This document shows positions 56,547-64,000 of a DNA stretch of 64,000 nt, piece after piece. The translations under genes were made by a program, and so were the position numbers. How positions within the stretch are numbered: position 1 is the first letter of the stretch; every line of letters starts with the position of its first letter. Location: positions 620,001-684,000 of the forward strand of contig NZ_RFLW01000001.1 in the NCBI RefSeq assembly GCF_003719295.1, read 5' to 3'. The notes beneath the pieces were generated by a model that did no database searches, had not been told where the DNA came from, and saw only the letters and a list, made by a program, of their open reading frames with translations. Origin of the DNA: Haliea alexandrii. Lineage in GTDB: Bacteria; Pseudomonadota; Gammaproteobacteria; Pseudomonadales; Halieaceae.

Positions 56547-57707
56547 ATGGATTTTTCCATCTCTGAAGAGCAGCAGGCGTTTGTCGACAGCGCCCGTGCG
56601 TTTTCCGATGGTGTGCTGGCGCCGCAGGCGGCGCAGTGGGACGAAGAGTCCTTCTTCCCCAAGGATGTGCTGCGCCAGGCCGGAGAGCTGGGCTTTATGG
56701 GCATGTACACGCCTGAAAGCGCGGGTGGCCTTGGCATGGGGCGTCTGGATGCGAGCCTGATTGTGGAGGAGCTGGCGCGCGGTTGCACCACCACCGCCGC
56801 CTTCCTCACCATTCACAACATGGCGACCAGCATGATCGGCCATTACTGCAGCGACGCTGTGATCGAGGCCTGGTGCCCCGAGCTGGTCAGCGGCGAGAAG
56901 CTGGCCTCCTATTGTCTTACAGAGCCCGGCGCGGGTTCCGACGCCGCCTCCCTGCGCACCTCCGCCCGGCGCGACGGTGATGACTACGTGATCAACGGCA
57001 GCAAGGTGTTCATTTCCGGTGCCGGTGAGACCGACGTGCTGGTGGTGATGCTGCGTACCAGCGACGATGGCGCGCGCGGCATTACCGCGGTTCTGGTGCC
57101 GGCGGACGCCGAGGGCATCAGTTACGGCAAGAAGGAAGCCAAGATGGGCTGGAACGCCCAGCCTACCCGCATGGTCACCTTTGACGACGTGCGGGTGCCG
57201 GTGGCAAACCGCCTGGGTGCCGAGGGCCAGGGTTTCTCCATCGCCATGATGGGGTTGGATGGGGGGCGCATCAATATTGCCACCTGCAGTGTGGGTACGG
57301 CGCAGCAGGCGCTGGAAGAGGCCACGGCCTATGTGCAGGAGCGGCGGCAGTTCGACACGGCCATCGCCGACTTCCAGCACACCCAGTTCAAACTCGCGGA
57401 CATGCTCACCGAGCTGGTTGCGGCGCGGCAGATGATTCGTCTCGCCGCCAGCAAGCTGGACAACAAGGACCCGCAGGCGACCACCTACTGCGCAATGGCC
57501 AAACGCTTCGCAACCGACGTGGGCTTTCAGGTCTGCAACGATGCCCTGCAGTTGTTCGGCGGCTACGGTTACATCCGCGAATACCCCATGGAGCGCCACG
57601 TGCGCGACACGCGAGTGCATCAGATACTCGAGGGTACCAATGAAATCATGCGCGTCATCGTGGGGCGCAAACTGTTAATGGAAGGCGCACTGGAGGTCAT
57701 CAAATGA
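56547..57707 (+). CDS. Acyl-CoA dehydrogenase, isobutyryl-CoA type
   Basis: 386 residues. FAD/substrate loops YCLTEPGAGSDA and VFISGAG, catalytic Glu in QILEGTNEIMR. Its position between the aldehyde dehydrogenase and the hydratases of a valine pathway, and similarity to ACAD8-like enzymes, suggest isobutyryl-CoA to methacrylyl-CoA. GAGGAGGG lies before ATG 56547 (an in-frame TTG at 56541 is less likely). Overlaps the next start by 4 bases. Confidence 0.88.
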   Translation: MDFSISEEQQAFVDSARAFSDGVLAPQAAQWDEESFFPKDVLRQAGELGFMGMYTPESAGGLGMGRLDASLIVEELARGCTTTAAFLTIHNMATSMIGHYCSDAVIEAWCPELVSGEKLASYCLTEPGAGSDAASLRTSARRDGDDYVINGSKVFISGAGETDVLVVMLRTSDDGARGITAVLVPADAEGISYGKKEAKMGWNAQPTRMVTFDDVRVPVANRLGAEGQGFSIAMMGLDGGRINIATCSVGTAQQALEEATAYVQERRQFDTAIADFQHTQFKLADMLTELVAARQMIRLAASKLDNKDPQATTYCAMAKRFATDVGFQVCNDALQLFGGYGYIREYPMERHVRDTRVHQILEGTNEIMRVIVGRKLLMEGALEVIK

Positions 57708-58492
57708 GCCTGAGTACATCGGAAAAATTGAAAGTCGAGGTTCGCGGTCACACCGCGCTGGTTACCATCGACAACCCGGCGGCCAACACCTGGGACACCG
57801 AGAGCCTGCCCGCCCTGCGCGATCTGGTCGCGGCCCTGAACAGCAATCTGGATATCTACGCGCTGGTGCTGACCGGCGCCGGCAGCAAGTTCTTCTCCGC
57901 CGGGGCGGACCTCAAGCTGTTTGCCGATGGCGACCCGAAAACAGCCGACCGCATGGCCGGTTTTTTTGGCGAGGCCTTTGAAGCGCTGGCGGATTTCCGC
58001 GGCGTTTCCATTGCCGCGGTGAACGGCTTTGCCATGGGCGGCGGTCTGGAAGTGGCGCTGGCCTGCGACCTGCGCATTGTCGAAGAACAGGCGCAACTGG
58101 CACTGCCCGAGGCCCGGGTAGGCTTGCTGCCCTGCGCCGGCGGCACCCAGCGCCTGGCCTGGTTGGCCGGTGAGGGCTGGGCCAAGCGCATGATTCTTTG
58201 TGGCGAGCGCATCAACGCGGCCACGGCGGAGCGCATCGGTCTGGCGGAAGAAGTGGTCGGCACCGGTGAAGCGCTGGAGCGTGCCCTCGCTCTGGCGGAG
58301 CAGGTCTGCGAACAGAGCCCCAGCTCCATCGGGCGCTGCAAGCAGCTGATTCACTCGGCTCGCGACAAGGCGATCGGCGATGGCCTGGCGGCAGAGCGCG
58401 AACTGTTCGTCGAGCTGTTCTCCACGGAAGACCAGCGCGAAGGCGTGAACGCGTTTCTCGAGAAGCGCAAACCCGAATGGAAAAACCGCTAA
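57704..58492 (+). CDS. Enoyl-CoA hydratase (methacrylyl-CoA step likely)
   Basis: 262 residues, crotonase fold. Oxyanion segments KFFSAGADLKLF and GFAMGGGLEVALACD. Catalytic Glu pair: one Glu in GGGLEVAL and a second in LPEARVGLLP. ATGA overlap with the dehydrogenase. Hydration of methacrylyl-CoA to 3-hydroxyisobutyryl-CoA is inferred from context. Confidence 0.87.
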   Translation: MSLSTSEKLKVEVRGHTALVTIDNPAANTWDTESLPALRDLVAALNSNLDIYALVLTGAGSKFFSAGADLKLFADGDPKTADRMAGFFGEAFEALADFRGVSIAAVNGFAMGGGLEVALACDLRIVEEQAQLALPEARVGLLPCAGGTQRLAWLAGEGWAKRMILCGERINAATAERIGLAEEVVGTGEALERALALAEQVCEQSPSSIGRCKQLIHSARDKAIGDGLAAERELFVELFSTEDQREGVNAFLEKRKPEWKNR

Positions 58493-58502
58493 GGATTCAA
58501 GC

Positions 58503-59615
58503 ATGTCAGATGCCCCTGTCATCGTTGAGGTTGTGGAATGTGCCGGGCGCAAGCTTGGCCACCTCACCCTTAACGTGCCGAAAACCCTCAATTCACTGAC
58601 CCTGCCGATGGTCGACACGCTACAGGAACAACTGGACGCGTGGCGCGACGACCAGGAGATTGGTGCCATTCTGATTGACGGCAGCGGCGAGAAGGCTTTC
58701 TGTGCCGGCGGCGATGTGCAGGCCCTGCACCGGTCCGCTACCGCGACGCCGGGTGGCCCCTGCGAGGAGGCAGAGGCCTTTTTCGCGCGGGAATACCGCA
58801 TGAACTATACCCTGCACACCTACCCCAAGCCGATCATCTGCTGGGGGCACGGTATTGTCATGGGCGGCGGCCTCGGGGTAATGGCCGGCTGTTCGCATCG
58901 CGTGGTCACCGAGGCCACGCGTATCGCCATGCCGGAAGTCACCATCGCGCTGTTTCCGGATGTGGGCGGCAGCTGGTTCCTCAACCACATGCCCGGCAAA
59001 TCGGGGCAGTTCCTCGCCCTTACTGGCGCGTCTATCAACGCGGCGGACGCGGTGTTCACCGGTCTGGCGGACCGCTTCATTGCCAGCGAGCATAAGGGCG
59101 CAGTGCTGGAACAGTTGCGGCGCAGCAACTGGGCGGATGATTGTGCGGCCAACCACGCGCGCGTGCGGCACATTCTGCGACCGCTCACCGAACAGAGTAT
59201 TGCCAGTATGCCGGGCGGGCAGGTGGAACCGCACCTGAGCCGGATCAATTCCCTCTGTGACGGCGATGACGTACATCAGATAGTGGACAATATCGTCAAT
59301 CAACAAACCACCGACCAGTGGCTGTCCCGTGCGCGCGATGGTCTGGCACACGGGTCGCCGCTGGCGGCGCTGTGGATCAGTCGTCAGCTGCAGGAAACCC
59401 GGCACAGTTCACTGCGTGAGGTGTTTCAGGCGGAACTGCAGCTCGCCACCAATGTGGTGCGCTACCCCGAATTCGCGGAGGGCGTGCGCGCCCTCCTGCT
59501 GGACAAGGACCGCAACCCGGCCTGGGCCTTCAAGAGCACGCGCGAGGTGCCCCAGGCGCTGATCGACGGTTTCTTCACGGCCCCTTGGGCAAACAACCCG
59601 CTGGCCGACCTCTAA
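58503..59615 (+). CDS. 3-Hydroxyisobutyryl-CoA hydrolase
   Basis: 370 residues, the longer crotonase branch of HIBCH enzymes. Active loop MPEVTIALFPDVGGSWFLNHMPG holds Glu and Asp as in human HIBCH. It releases free 3-hydroxyisobutyrate from its CoA ester, avoiding build-up of reactive methacrylyl-CoA. Ten bases after the hydratase. Confidence 0.92.
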   Translation: MSDAPVIVEVVECAGRKLGHLTLNVPKTLNSLTLPMVDTLQEQLDAWRDDQEIGAILIDGSGEKAFCAGGDVQALHRSATATPGGPCEEAEAFFAREYRMNYTLHTYPKPIICWGHGIVMGGGLGVMAGCSHRVVTEATRIAMPEVTIALFPDVGGSWFLNHMPGKSGQFLALTGASINAADAVFTGLADRFIASEHKGAVLEQLRRSNWADDCAANHARVRHILRPLTEQSIASMPGGQVEPHLSRINSLCDGDDVHQIVDNIVNQQTTDQWLSRARDGLAHGSPLAALWISRQLQETRHSSLREVFQAELQLATNVVRYPEFAEGVRALLLDKDRNPAWAFKSTREVPQALIDGFFTAPWANNPLADL

Positions 59616-59635
59616 TCGCACAGGAGAGATTCACC

Positions 59636-60526
59636 ATGGCGCAAGTTGCATTTATCGGCCTTGGCAATATGGGCGGGCCTATGGCCACCAACCTGATCCA
59701 CGCGGGCCACAGCGTCACCGTATTCGACTTGTCGGAGGCGGCCTGTCAGCAGTTGGCGGAGGCGGGGGCGCTGGTGGCCGCGTCAGCCGTCGATGCAGTG
59801 GCGGGTGCCGATTACGTGATTTCCATGCTGCCGGCAGGCAAGCATGTGGCCAGTGTGTACCTGGGGGAAGACGGCCTGCTGGCACGCCTGGGCACAGAGA
59901 CCACCGTACTCGATTGCAGCACCATAGACGCCGAAACCTCACGTGAAGTTGGCAAGGCAGCGGCGGCCCTGGGCATCGGTTTCATGGATGCGCCGGTCTC
60001 TGGTGGCGTTGCGGCCGCGGCTGCGGGCACGCTGGCCTTCATGTGTGGCGGCGACGCGGCGACGTTCGAGAAAGCGCGGGTGATTCTGGCGGGCATGGGC
60101 AAGAATATCTTCCACGCCGGCCCTGCCGGTGCCGGCCAGGTGGCCAAAGGCTGCAACAACATGCTGCTGGCGATTCACATGATCGGCACCTGTGAGGCGC
60201 TGGAAATGGGGGTGCGCAATGGTCTGGACCCGGCGGTGCTGTCGGAAATCATGCTGGCGAGTTCAGGTCGAAACTGGTCGCTGGAAGTCTATAACCCCTA
60301 TCCGGGCGTGATGGAGAAAGCGCCGGCCAGCAATGGCTACAAGCCCGGCTTTATGGTCGATCTGATGGCCAAGGATCTCGGGCTGGCGATGGATATTGCC
60401 AGTCAGAGTGGTGTGGACAACCAGATGGGGCAGCTGGCGCGGGACCTGTATACCCGTCTGCAGGGCGCGGGCATGGGGCAGCAGGATTTCTCCAGTGTGC
60501 TCACCCTGCTCGAGCAGAAAAACTGA
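59636..60526 (+). CDS. mmsB: 3-Hydroxyisobutyrate dehydrogenase
   Basis: 296 residues. NAD loop FIGLGNMGGPMA, substrate motif DAPVSGGVAAAAAGTL, catalytic Lys in GAGQVAKGCNN. Oxidises 3-hydroxyisobutyrate to methylmalonate semialdehyde, the presumed substrate of the first gene of the operon. CAGGAG before ATG 59636; an in-frame start at 59585 overlaps the hydrolase gene and is rejected. Confidence 0.94.
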   Translation: MAQVAFIGLGNMGGPMATNLIHAGHSVTVFDLSEAACQQLAEAGALVAASAVDAVAGADYVISMLPAGKHVASVYLGEDGLLARLGTETTVLDCSTIDAETSREVGKAAAALGIGFMDAPVSGGVAAAAAGTLAFMCGGDAATFEKARVILAGMGKNIFHAGPAGAGQVAKGCNNMLLAIHMIGTCEALEMGVRNGLDPAVLSEIMLASSGRNWSLEVYNPYPGVMEKAPASNGYKPGFMVDLMAKDLGLAMDIASQSGVDNQMGQLARDLYTRLQGAGMGQQDFSSVLTLLEQKN

Positions 60527-60540
60527 GGCCAGGTACAGTC

Positions 60541-60562
60541 CGCGGAGCGCCTGCGCTCCGCG
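60541..60562 (+). terminator. Terminator of the valine operon
   Basis: Nine-base stem, CGCGGAGCG and CGCTCCGCG, with loop CCTG, then a short T-rich TCTTGTTGG. It lies 15 bases after mmsB and could also end the opposing pilin transcript. Confidence 0.65.
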
Positions 60563-60591
60563 TCTTGTTGGTTAACGTGGCTTGCGCGGTC

Positions 60592-61074
60592 TCAGGCGTC
60601 CCAGGTCTGTTCAGCCCAGACAATAGTGCCGTCGTTATTGCGGTCCCAGGATTTCTGCCCCAAATGGTTGAGCCGTAGTGCGCCGTCGTCTTCCTGGCGG
60701 CTTCCTGTAACAGGCCTTGCCTGCAGCACGTAGCCTTTGGCGTCAGCCGATTCGATGGTCAACTGATAGTCGGAAGCCCTGTTAAACAGCCCTTCTCGAC
60801 GAAAGATTTCAGAGGAGGGCGTCGCTGGCGTGGGCGCACCGTGCTCTGTGGCCCCGGCGTAGGTGCCGCCAAGCGCTAGGTGCTGCTCCATCGCGCCGGC
60901 CAGGGCCAGCAGTGCGGCCTTGGCGTTCGAGCGGTTTTCGCCGGCGGAGCGATCCTGGTAGGCGGGTAGTGCCAGAGTGACCGGTATCGCCAGCATCGCC
61001 AGAAAAACGACGGCAAGCAATCGGTCGAGCAGCTTGAAACGTTGGGGGGTGGCCGTGCGTGATTGGCGAGTCAT
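60592..61074 (-). CDS. Type IV pilin-like protein with degenerate prepilin signal
   Basis: 160 residues, a paralogue of the pilin at 63168-63644. Both end in a near-identical LRLNHLGQKSWD segment and share the ALPAYQ/ALPSYQ helix end. Here the processing site reads RFKLLDRL where the canonical copy has GFTLIELM: Gly(-1) is Arg, and Glu+5 is Asp, and Arg/Pro break the hydrophobic helix. Prepilin peptidase should not cut it, so it may be a decaying gene, or a minor, anchored component. Start ATG 61074. Confidence 0.75.
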   Translation of the reverse strand: MTRQSRTATPQRFKLLDRLLAVVFLAMLAIPVTLALPAYQDRSAGENRSNAKAALLALAGAMEQHLALGGTYAGATEHGAPTPATPSSEIFRREGLFNRASDYQLTIESADAKGYVLQARPVTGSRQEDDGALRLNHLGQKSWDRNNDGTIVWAEQTWDA

Positions 61075-61200
61075 CTGAGTGTACCCTCGCTGGGTGTCTA
61101 GTTCTCAGGACCTTAGATACACGATAGCGCCGAATTTGACGATGATTTCCGCCAGGCACGTTGCCAGGATGTGATGCGACTCACGTTTCCCGGCACAGGG

Positions 61201-62679
61201 TCACGACGGGTCGCCCTGCCACCGCATCAGGTTGATGAACTCCCGCCGCGTTTTCGGCCCGTAGGTCTGAAAGTGTGGGTCGGGCGCGCTGCGGTAGGCG
61301 GCGCGCTGCAGCGCCACGGAATCGAGGTTGAAGCGCGGCATCAAGTCTTTTACGTGCTGGCCGTAGGGCTGCAGTGCATTCAGCCCGAAAACCTTGGCGC
61401 GCAGGGCGGCCGTCATTTTCGGGTAGCCGTACATGGCTTGCAGCTTGTCGGCAATCTGGAAGGTGCGAAACGCCTGTATCTGGTCCTGCGGCGAGCCGTA
61501 CCAGATGGAGTCGGTGCCCCAGAGCACATTGTCTTCGCCGACGTAGGTGAGCAGCTTGCCCAGGGCGTGTGCGGCGCTGTCCGGGTCGCGCATCAGGTAG
61601 CGCCAGGTGCTGCCCATTTCCGCATACACATTGCTGTTGGCTGCGATGTTGTTGTCGCGCAGGGACGTGACCAGGGCGTCCACCCCGTCTTCACGGTTGG
61701 GGTCGTAAGGCCCCTCGGCACTGCCCGCAACGTAGCCTGAGTGGTACACCAGAAAGCTCATGTCCGGGTAGCGACGGGCCACCCGGCCGATGTCGGCGCA
61801 GGTGGAGTGCTCATAGGACTCTTTGCCGAAGGGCAGGCCCTTGTGAATGGCAACGATTTTCACCCCCAGCTTGCGCGCTTTCTCCAGAAAGGGGATGCCG
61901 GTGTCTTCATCGTCCAGCCAGAAGCCTTTCCCATCCGGGCCCCACTGCGTGTAGGTTTTCCACGCGGCAACGCCCCAGTGTTCGGCCAGTTCATCCATGG
62001 CGTCCAGATCGCCGTCCTGATTGGGGTTGACGCGGCCGTGCAGAAGCAAGCGGTGCGTGCCCTGCATCTGCTCGACGATTTCCGCCGTGGCCGCCGCTTC
62101 CTCGATCGTCAGCGGCTCGGCATCGGAGCGTGAAGGCACGAAGGAAAGCACCATCAGGTCGGTATCCGAGTCGAGGAAAACATCCTGTACGAACTGCTCC
62201 GCGTTGAAGCAGTCGAGGTAGGCGCGCCCGGGCCCTTCTCCCGCCGCACAACGGGCGTTGGGTAGACCACTCAGCGGACGGGCAGCGTCCGGCAGTTGTT
62301 CAGTCCAGGCGCCGGTGGGATTCACGAAGTGGCCCTGCACATCAAAAATGAACTCGTTGCCGCCCACTTGCGCGGCGGCCAGTTGCTGGTCCCACTGCGC
62401 GTCGGGCTCGAGCTCGAAATAGCCACCGCGCTCGCCGCCGCTGGCATAAGCTCGATTGAAGGCCAGCAGCGTGGTGGCGGCACCGCAAGCGCTGGTGAGA
62501 AAGGCGCGTCGCCCGAGTCCGCTGTGGCGCGCGGCGGCATCTGCTGCGTTGCGTGCCAGCCGGTTGGCGTGGTGGTGGATCGCCTCTAGCGGGATGGGCA
62601 TGAACTCGCCGTTGGATGTGGTGTCGAGCTTTATCGGCAGGCGAATGCCGTCTGGGTCCTGTGGGATGCGCAGGGTCAT
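61201..62679 (-). CDS. Tat-exported amidohydrolase-superfamily protein
   Basis: 492 residues. The TIM-barrel amidohydrolase domain (about 105-490) has a QGHFVN metal-like site, with LLHGRVNPNQDGDL, VAIHKG, LVYHSG and WGTDSIWYG as later metal/Asp motifs of the amidohydrolase-2 type. A twin-arginine signal GLGRRAFLTSACGAATT sits only at about residues 54-71, after a 53-residue leader. A good GGAGG site before ATG 62679 shows that the leader is probably translated. The gene interrupts two pilin paralogues; a link to pili is not obvious. Substrate unknown. Confidence 0.83.
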   Translation of the reverse strand: MTLRIPQDPDGIRLPIKLDTTSNGEFMPIPLEAIHHHANRLARNAADAAARHSGLGRRAFLTSACGAATTLLAFNRAYASGGERGGYFELEPDAQWDQQLAAAQVGGNEFIFDVQGHFVNPTGAWTEQLPDAARPLSGLPNARCAAGEGPGRAYLDCFNAEQFVQDVFLDSDTDLMVLSFVPSRSDAEPLTIEEAAATAEIVEQMQGTHRLLLHGRVNPNQDGDLDAMDELAEHWGVAAWKTYTQWGPDGKGFWLDDEDTGIPFLEKARKLGVKIVAIHKGLPFGKESYEHSTCADIGRVARRYPDMSFLVYHSGYVAGSAEGPYDPNREDGVDALVTSLRDNNIAANSNVYAEMGSTWRYLMRDPDSAAHALGKLLTYVGEDNVLWGTDSIWYGSPQDQIQAFRTFQIADKLQAMYGYPKMTAALRAKVFGLNALQPYGQHVKDLMPRFNLDSVALQRAAYRSAPDPHFQTYGPKTRREFINLMRWQGDPS

Positions 62680-62824
62680 GAGTTTCCTCCGAGTCAGCGG
62701 TAGAACTCACGTTATGGTAGAGCATTTTCTCCCATGGGGCAGTGTCGGCGGGACAGGATTGACAGCGTCGAATAGGTGGCGAACGGCTCCGCTTTGATCA
62801 TGTACATTGAGAGACTGACCTGCT

Positions 62825-63136
62825 TCAGTCATCATCCAGGTTGTTCTTTTCAATCCTCAGCAGAGTTGAATCGCTGCGAACAAAAATCCGGTACTCGACC
62901 AAAAAGCGTGTGCCGGTAAACTTGTATACCCTTGAGTCGTGCTCCCACACGGCCTCTACAGTTCGCAATTGCACGTCGGGAACGGCGTGCTGTGCCGCGG
63001 CGAGCACGGCCGGTGGTGCAAAGCTAGCCGCTTGCTCCGAAGGCGCAGCGGAGGTCACCCTCGTGTCAGTCTCGGTTGCACTCGCTAGTGCCACGCAGAC
63101 CCCTAGTGAGAGTGGGATGAATAACCTGGGGAGCAT
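62825..63136 (-). CDS. Small secreted protein, unknown
   Basis: 103 residues. Signal peptide to about residue 20 (ALASATE), then an Ala/Pro-rich stretch and a C-terminal part (about 42-100) with a charged, strand-rich pattern resembling a single PepSY-like domain (RIFVRSDSTLLRIEKNN). No enzyme motif. It lies 31 bases after the pilin gene and may be co-transcribed. Confidence 0.6.
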   Translation of the reverse strand: MLPRLFIPLSLGVCVALASATETDTRVTSAAPSEQAASFAPPAVLAAAQHAVPDVQLRTVEAVWEHDSRVYKFTGTRFLVEYRIFVRSDSTLLRIEKNNLDDD

Positions 63137-63167
63137 AATTTTTTGTCCTTGTTGCTTTACCTGGGGC

Positions 63168-63644
63168 CTAGCGGTTCCAGGTAAGTTCGGCGGTTGTTAC
63201 CGAGCCGTTGTTGTCTTTATCCCAGGATTTCTGCCCCAGGTGATTCAGGCGCAAGATGCCGTCGCCCGCTTGACGTGCTCCAGCGATTGGCCTCGCCTGC
63301 AGGACGTAGCTGTCGTTGGTCGCCGACTCAATCAGGAGTTCGTAGAGGGCGTCACCATCGAAGGGCGCGCGGCTGGGGAAAACATCCGGGGACGGAGCAG
63401 CCGGGGTTGCTGCGCCGCCCAGCGTGGCGTTCGCAAACGTATAGCCTCGGCCATAGTGGCGCTCCATTGCCTGGGCGAACGCCAATAACGTGGCCTGTGC
63501 GTCAGCCCGGTTTGCGCGCGTCACATGCTGCTGATAGGAAGGTAAGGCAATAACGATGATGATAGCCAGGATCGCGAGCACGATCATTAGCTCTATCAGT
63601 GTAAAGCCTGTCGATGTTTTGGCGTTGAAATTTGCTCGACCCAT
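63168..63644 (-). CDS. pilE: Type IV major-pilin-like protein (PilE)
   Basis: 158 residues. Canonical prepilin signal GFTLIELMIVLAILAIIIVIALP with the Gly at -1 and Glu at +5, and a short leader of 12 residues. The globular part has the LRLNHLGQKSWDKDNNGSV ending, and Cys residues of the D-loop are lacking. Assembles into type IV pili after cutting by PilD. Its start overlaps the upstream pilY1 stop by one base (TAATG). Confidence 0.9.
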   Translation of the reverse strand: MGRANFNAKTSTGFTLIELMIVLAILAIIIVIALPSYQQHVTRANRADAQATLLAFAQAMERHYGRGYTFANATLGGAATPAAPSPDVFPSRAPFDGDALYELLIESATNDSYVLQARPIAGARQAGDGILRLNHLGQKSWDKDNNGSVTTAELTWNR

Positions 63645-64000
63645 TATCTCGCCTTCATCCAGTAGGTTTTGCTCGGATTGTTACACCAGTTGTCAATCGG
63701 ACCATCTTCTCCGTTCAGCTTCACTACAAGTCTTCTACCCTGCGGGCAGCTAGCGCCGACATCGATGTCGTTATCACCGGCTTCCGTGTCAGGTGAGTCG
63801 GAGTCTGGTGACGGGTCCGGATCAGGTTGCGGCGCGAGAATCGCTGCCTGATCGACGATGGACGTCGTTTCCAGCGTTACGCGCTTGTTGAGTCCACCAT
63901 CTTCAAGTTCAAGGATGTAGGCTCGCGATGTGCCCGCGGCAGGCCTGCAAGAAAGACTGTCGCCGCCAGGCGCGTATGTAGTGACAATGACCTTGTCGTT
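63644..64000 (-). CDS. Probable PilY1 C-terminus (5' end outside window)
   Basis: 118 residues, open to the window edge, ending in TAA at 63644. VIVTTYAPGG and SRAYILELEDGG match the last blades of the PilY1 propeller. A Pro/Asp/Ser-rich linker then leads to a short Cys-containing end (GASCPQGRR, NWCNNPSK). PilY1 is a secreted, pilus-associated adhesin and regulator. The neighbouring pilE supports the assignment. Confidence 0.65.
   Translation of the reverse strand, partial: NDKVIVTTYAPGGDSLSCRPAAGTSRAYILELEDGGLNKRVTLETTSIVDQAAILAPQPDPDPSPDSDSPDTEAGDNDIDVGASCPQGRRLVVKLNGEDGPIDNWCNNPSKTYWMKAR

Noticed and set aside
54942-57620. 892-codon open frame on the minus strand
   Set aside because: Antisense to the well-supported valine operon; translation is His/Gly/Arg-rich without domains.
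60592-61074. Calling the degenerate pilin a pseudogene
   Set aside because: The frame is full length, has no stop or frameshift and keeps the conserved C-terminal half, so it is kept as a gene with a changed N-terminus.

Overview
The window is 64 kb of GC-rich, densely coding bacterial chromosome with 53 protein genes recognised and one tRNA. I see no phage, insertion-sequence, rRNA or CRISPR signal. The gene set suggests an aerobic, free-living gammaproteobacterium that grows on lipids, amino acids and polyamines. It includes two large TonB-dependent receptors, a PlsB-type acyltransferase, a type IV pilin locus, EmrAB-MarR, PpnN, SelO, a PQQ alcohol dehydrogenase, glutaryl-CoA dehydrogenase and a valine-degradation operon. 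Taken together this resembles marine Cellvibrionales (Halieaceae/Spongiibacteraceae type). The taxonomic guess is inference only.

Layout. 1-5 kb: the end of a TetR regulator, a perfect inverted repeat, then a four-gene + strand unit (zinc alcohol dehydrogenase, alkylsulfatase-like metallo-hydrolase, sulfotransferase, short-chain dehydrogenase). 5-8 kb: divergent polyamine-type transaminase and glutamine-synthetase-like ligase. 8-15 kb: periplasmic beta-carbonic anhydrase, a TonB receptor paired with a secreted tyrosine-type phosphatase, gcdH and a membrane-anchored hydrolase. 14.8-25.7 kb, all minus: M48 lipoprotein peptidase, a Rieske (KshA-like) oxygenase, a transporter overlapping a Tat-exported aldo/keto reductase, pbpG, then gpsA-plsB-HAD/PlsC with overlapping ends, and an NTF2/KSI-fold protein. 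25.9-30.4 kb: tRNA-Val, type III glutamine synthetase and a small envelope-stress-like group (coiled-coil protein, DUF1328, BON, PRC-barrel). 30.4-39 kb, minus: sigma-54-type regulator, crotonase, a PyrD-PyrK fusion, SelO, and marR-emrA-emrB with a readable promoter/operator. 39-54.8 kb: D-aminoacylase-like amidohydrolase, AsmA, a second TonB receptor, DUF6482-like gene plus ppnN, a propeller/GGDEF sensor, a quinohaemoprotein alcohol dehydrogenase, Na/Pi-type transporter and a thioesterase. 55.1-60.5 kb: a five-gene valine/isobutyrate operon. 60.6-64 kb, minus: a degenerate pilin, a Tat amidohydrolase, a small secreted protein, a canonical PilE-like pilin and the end of a probable pilY1.

How the genes fit together. 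The 55-60 kb operon covers isobutyryl-CoA to methylmalonate semialdehyde. A CoA-acylating aldehyde dehydrogenase of the EutE/AdhE/SauS type stands where MmsA would be expected. The gpsA-plsB-plsC block is a phosphatidate synthesis unit. The 0.5-5 kb cassette pairs sulfate-ester formation and cleavage with alcohol oxidation and is the best candidate here for an undescribed small pathway. Other unusual items are a prepilin paralogue that has lost the Gly(-1) processing residue, an AT-hook-like basic tail on the PlsC fusion, and a one-chain PyrD-PyrK enzyme. Function calls rest on motifs and family memory; no searches were run.
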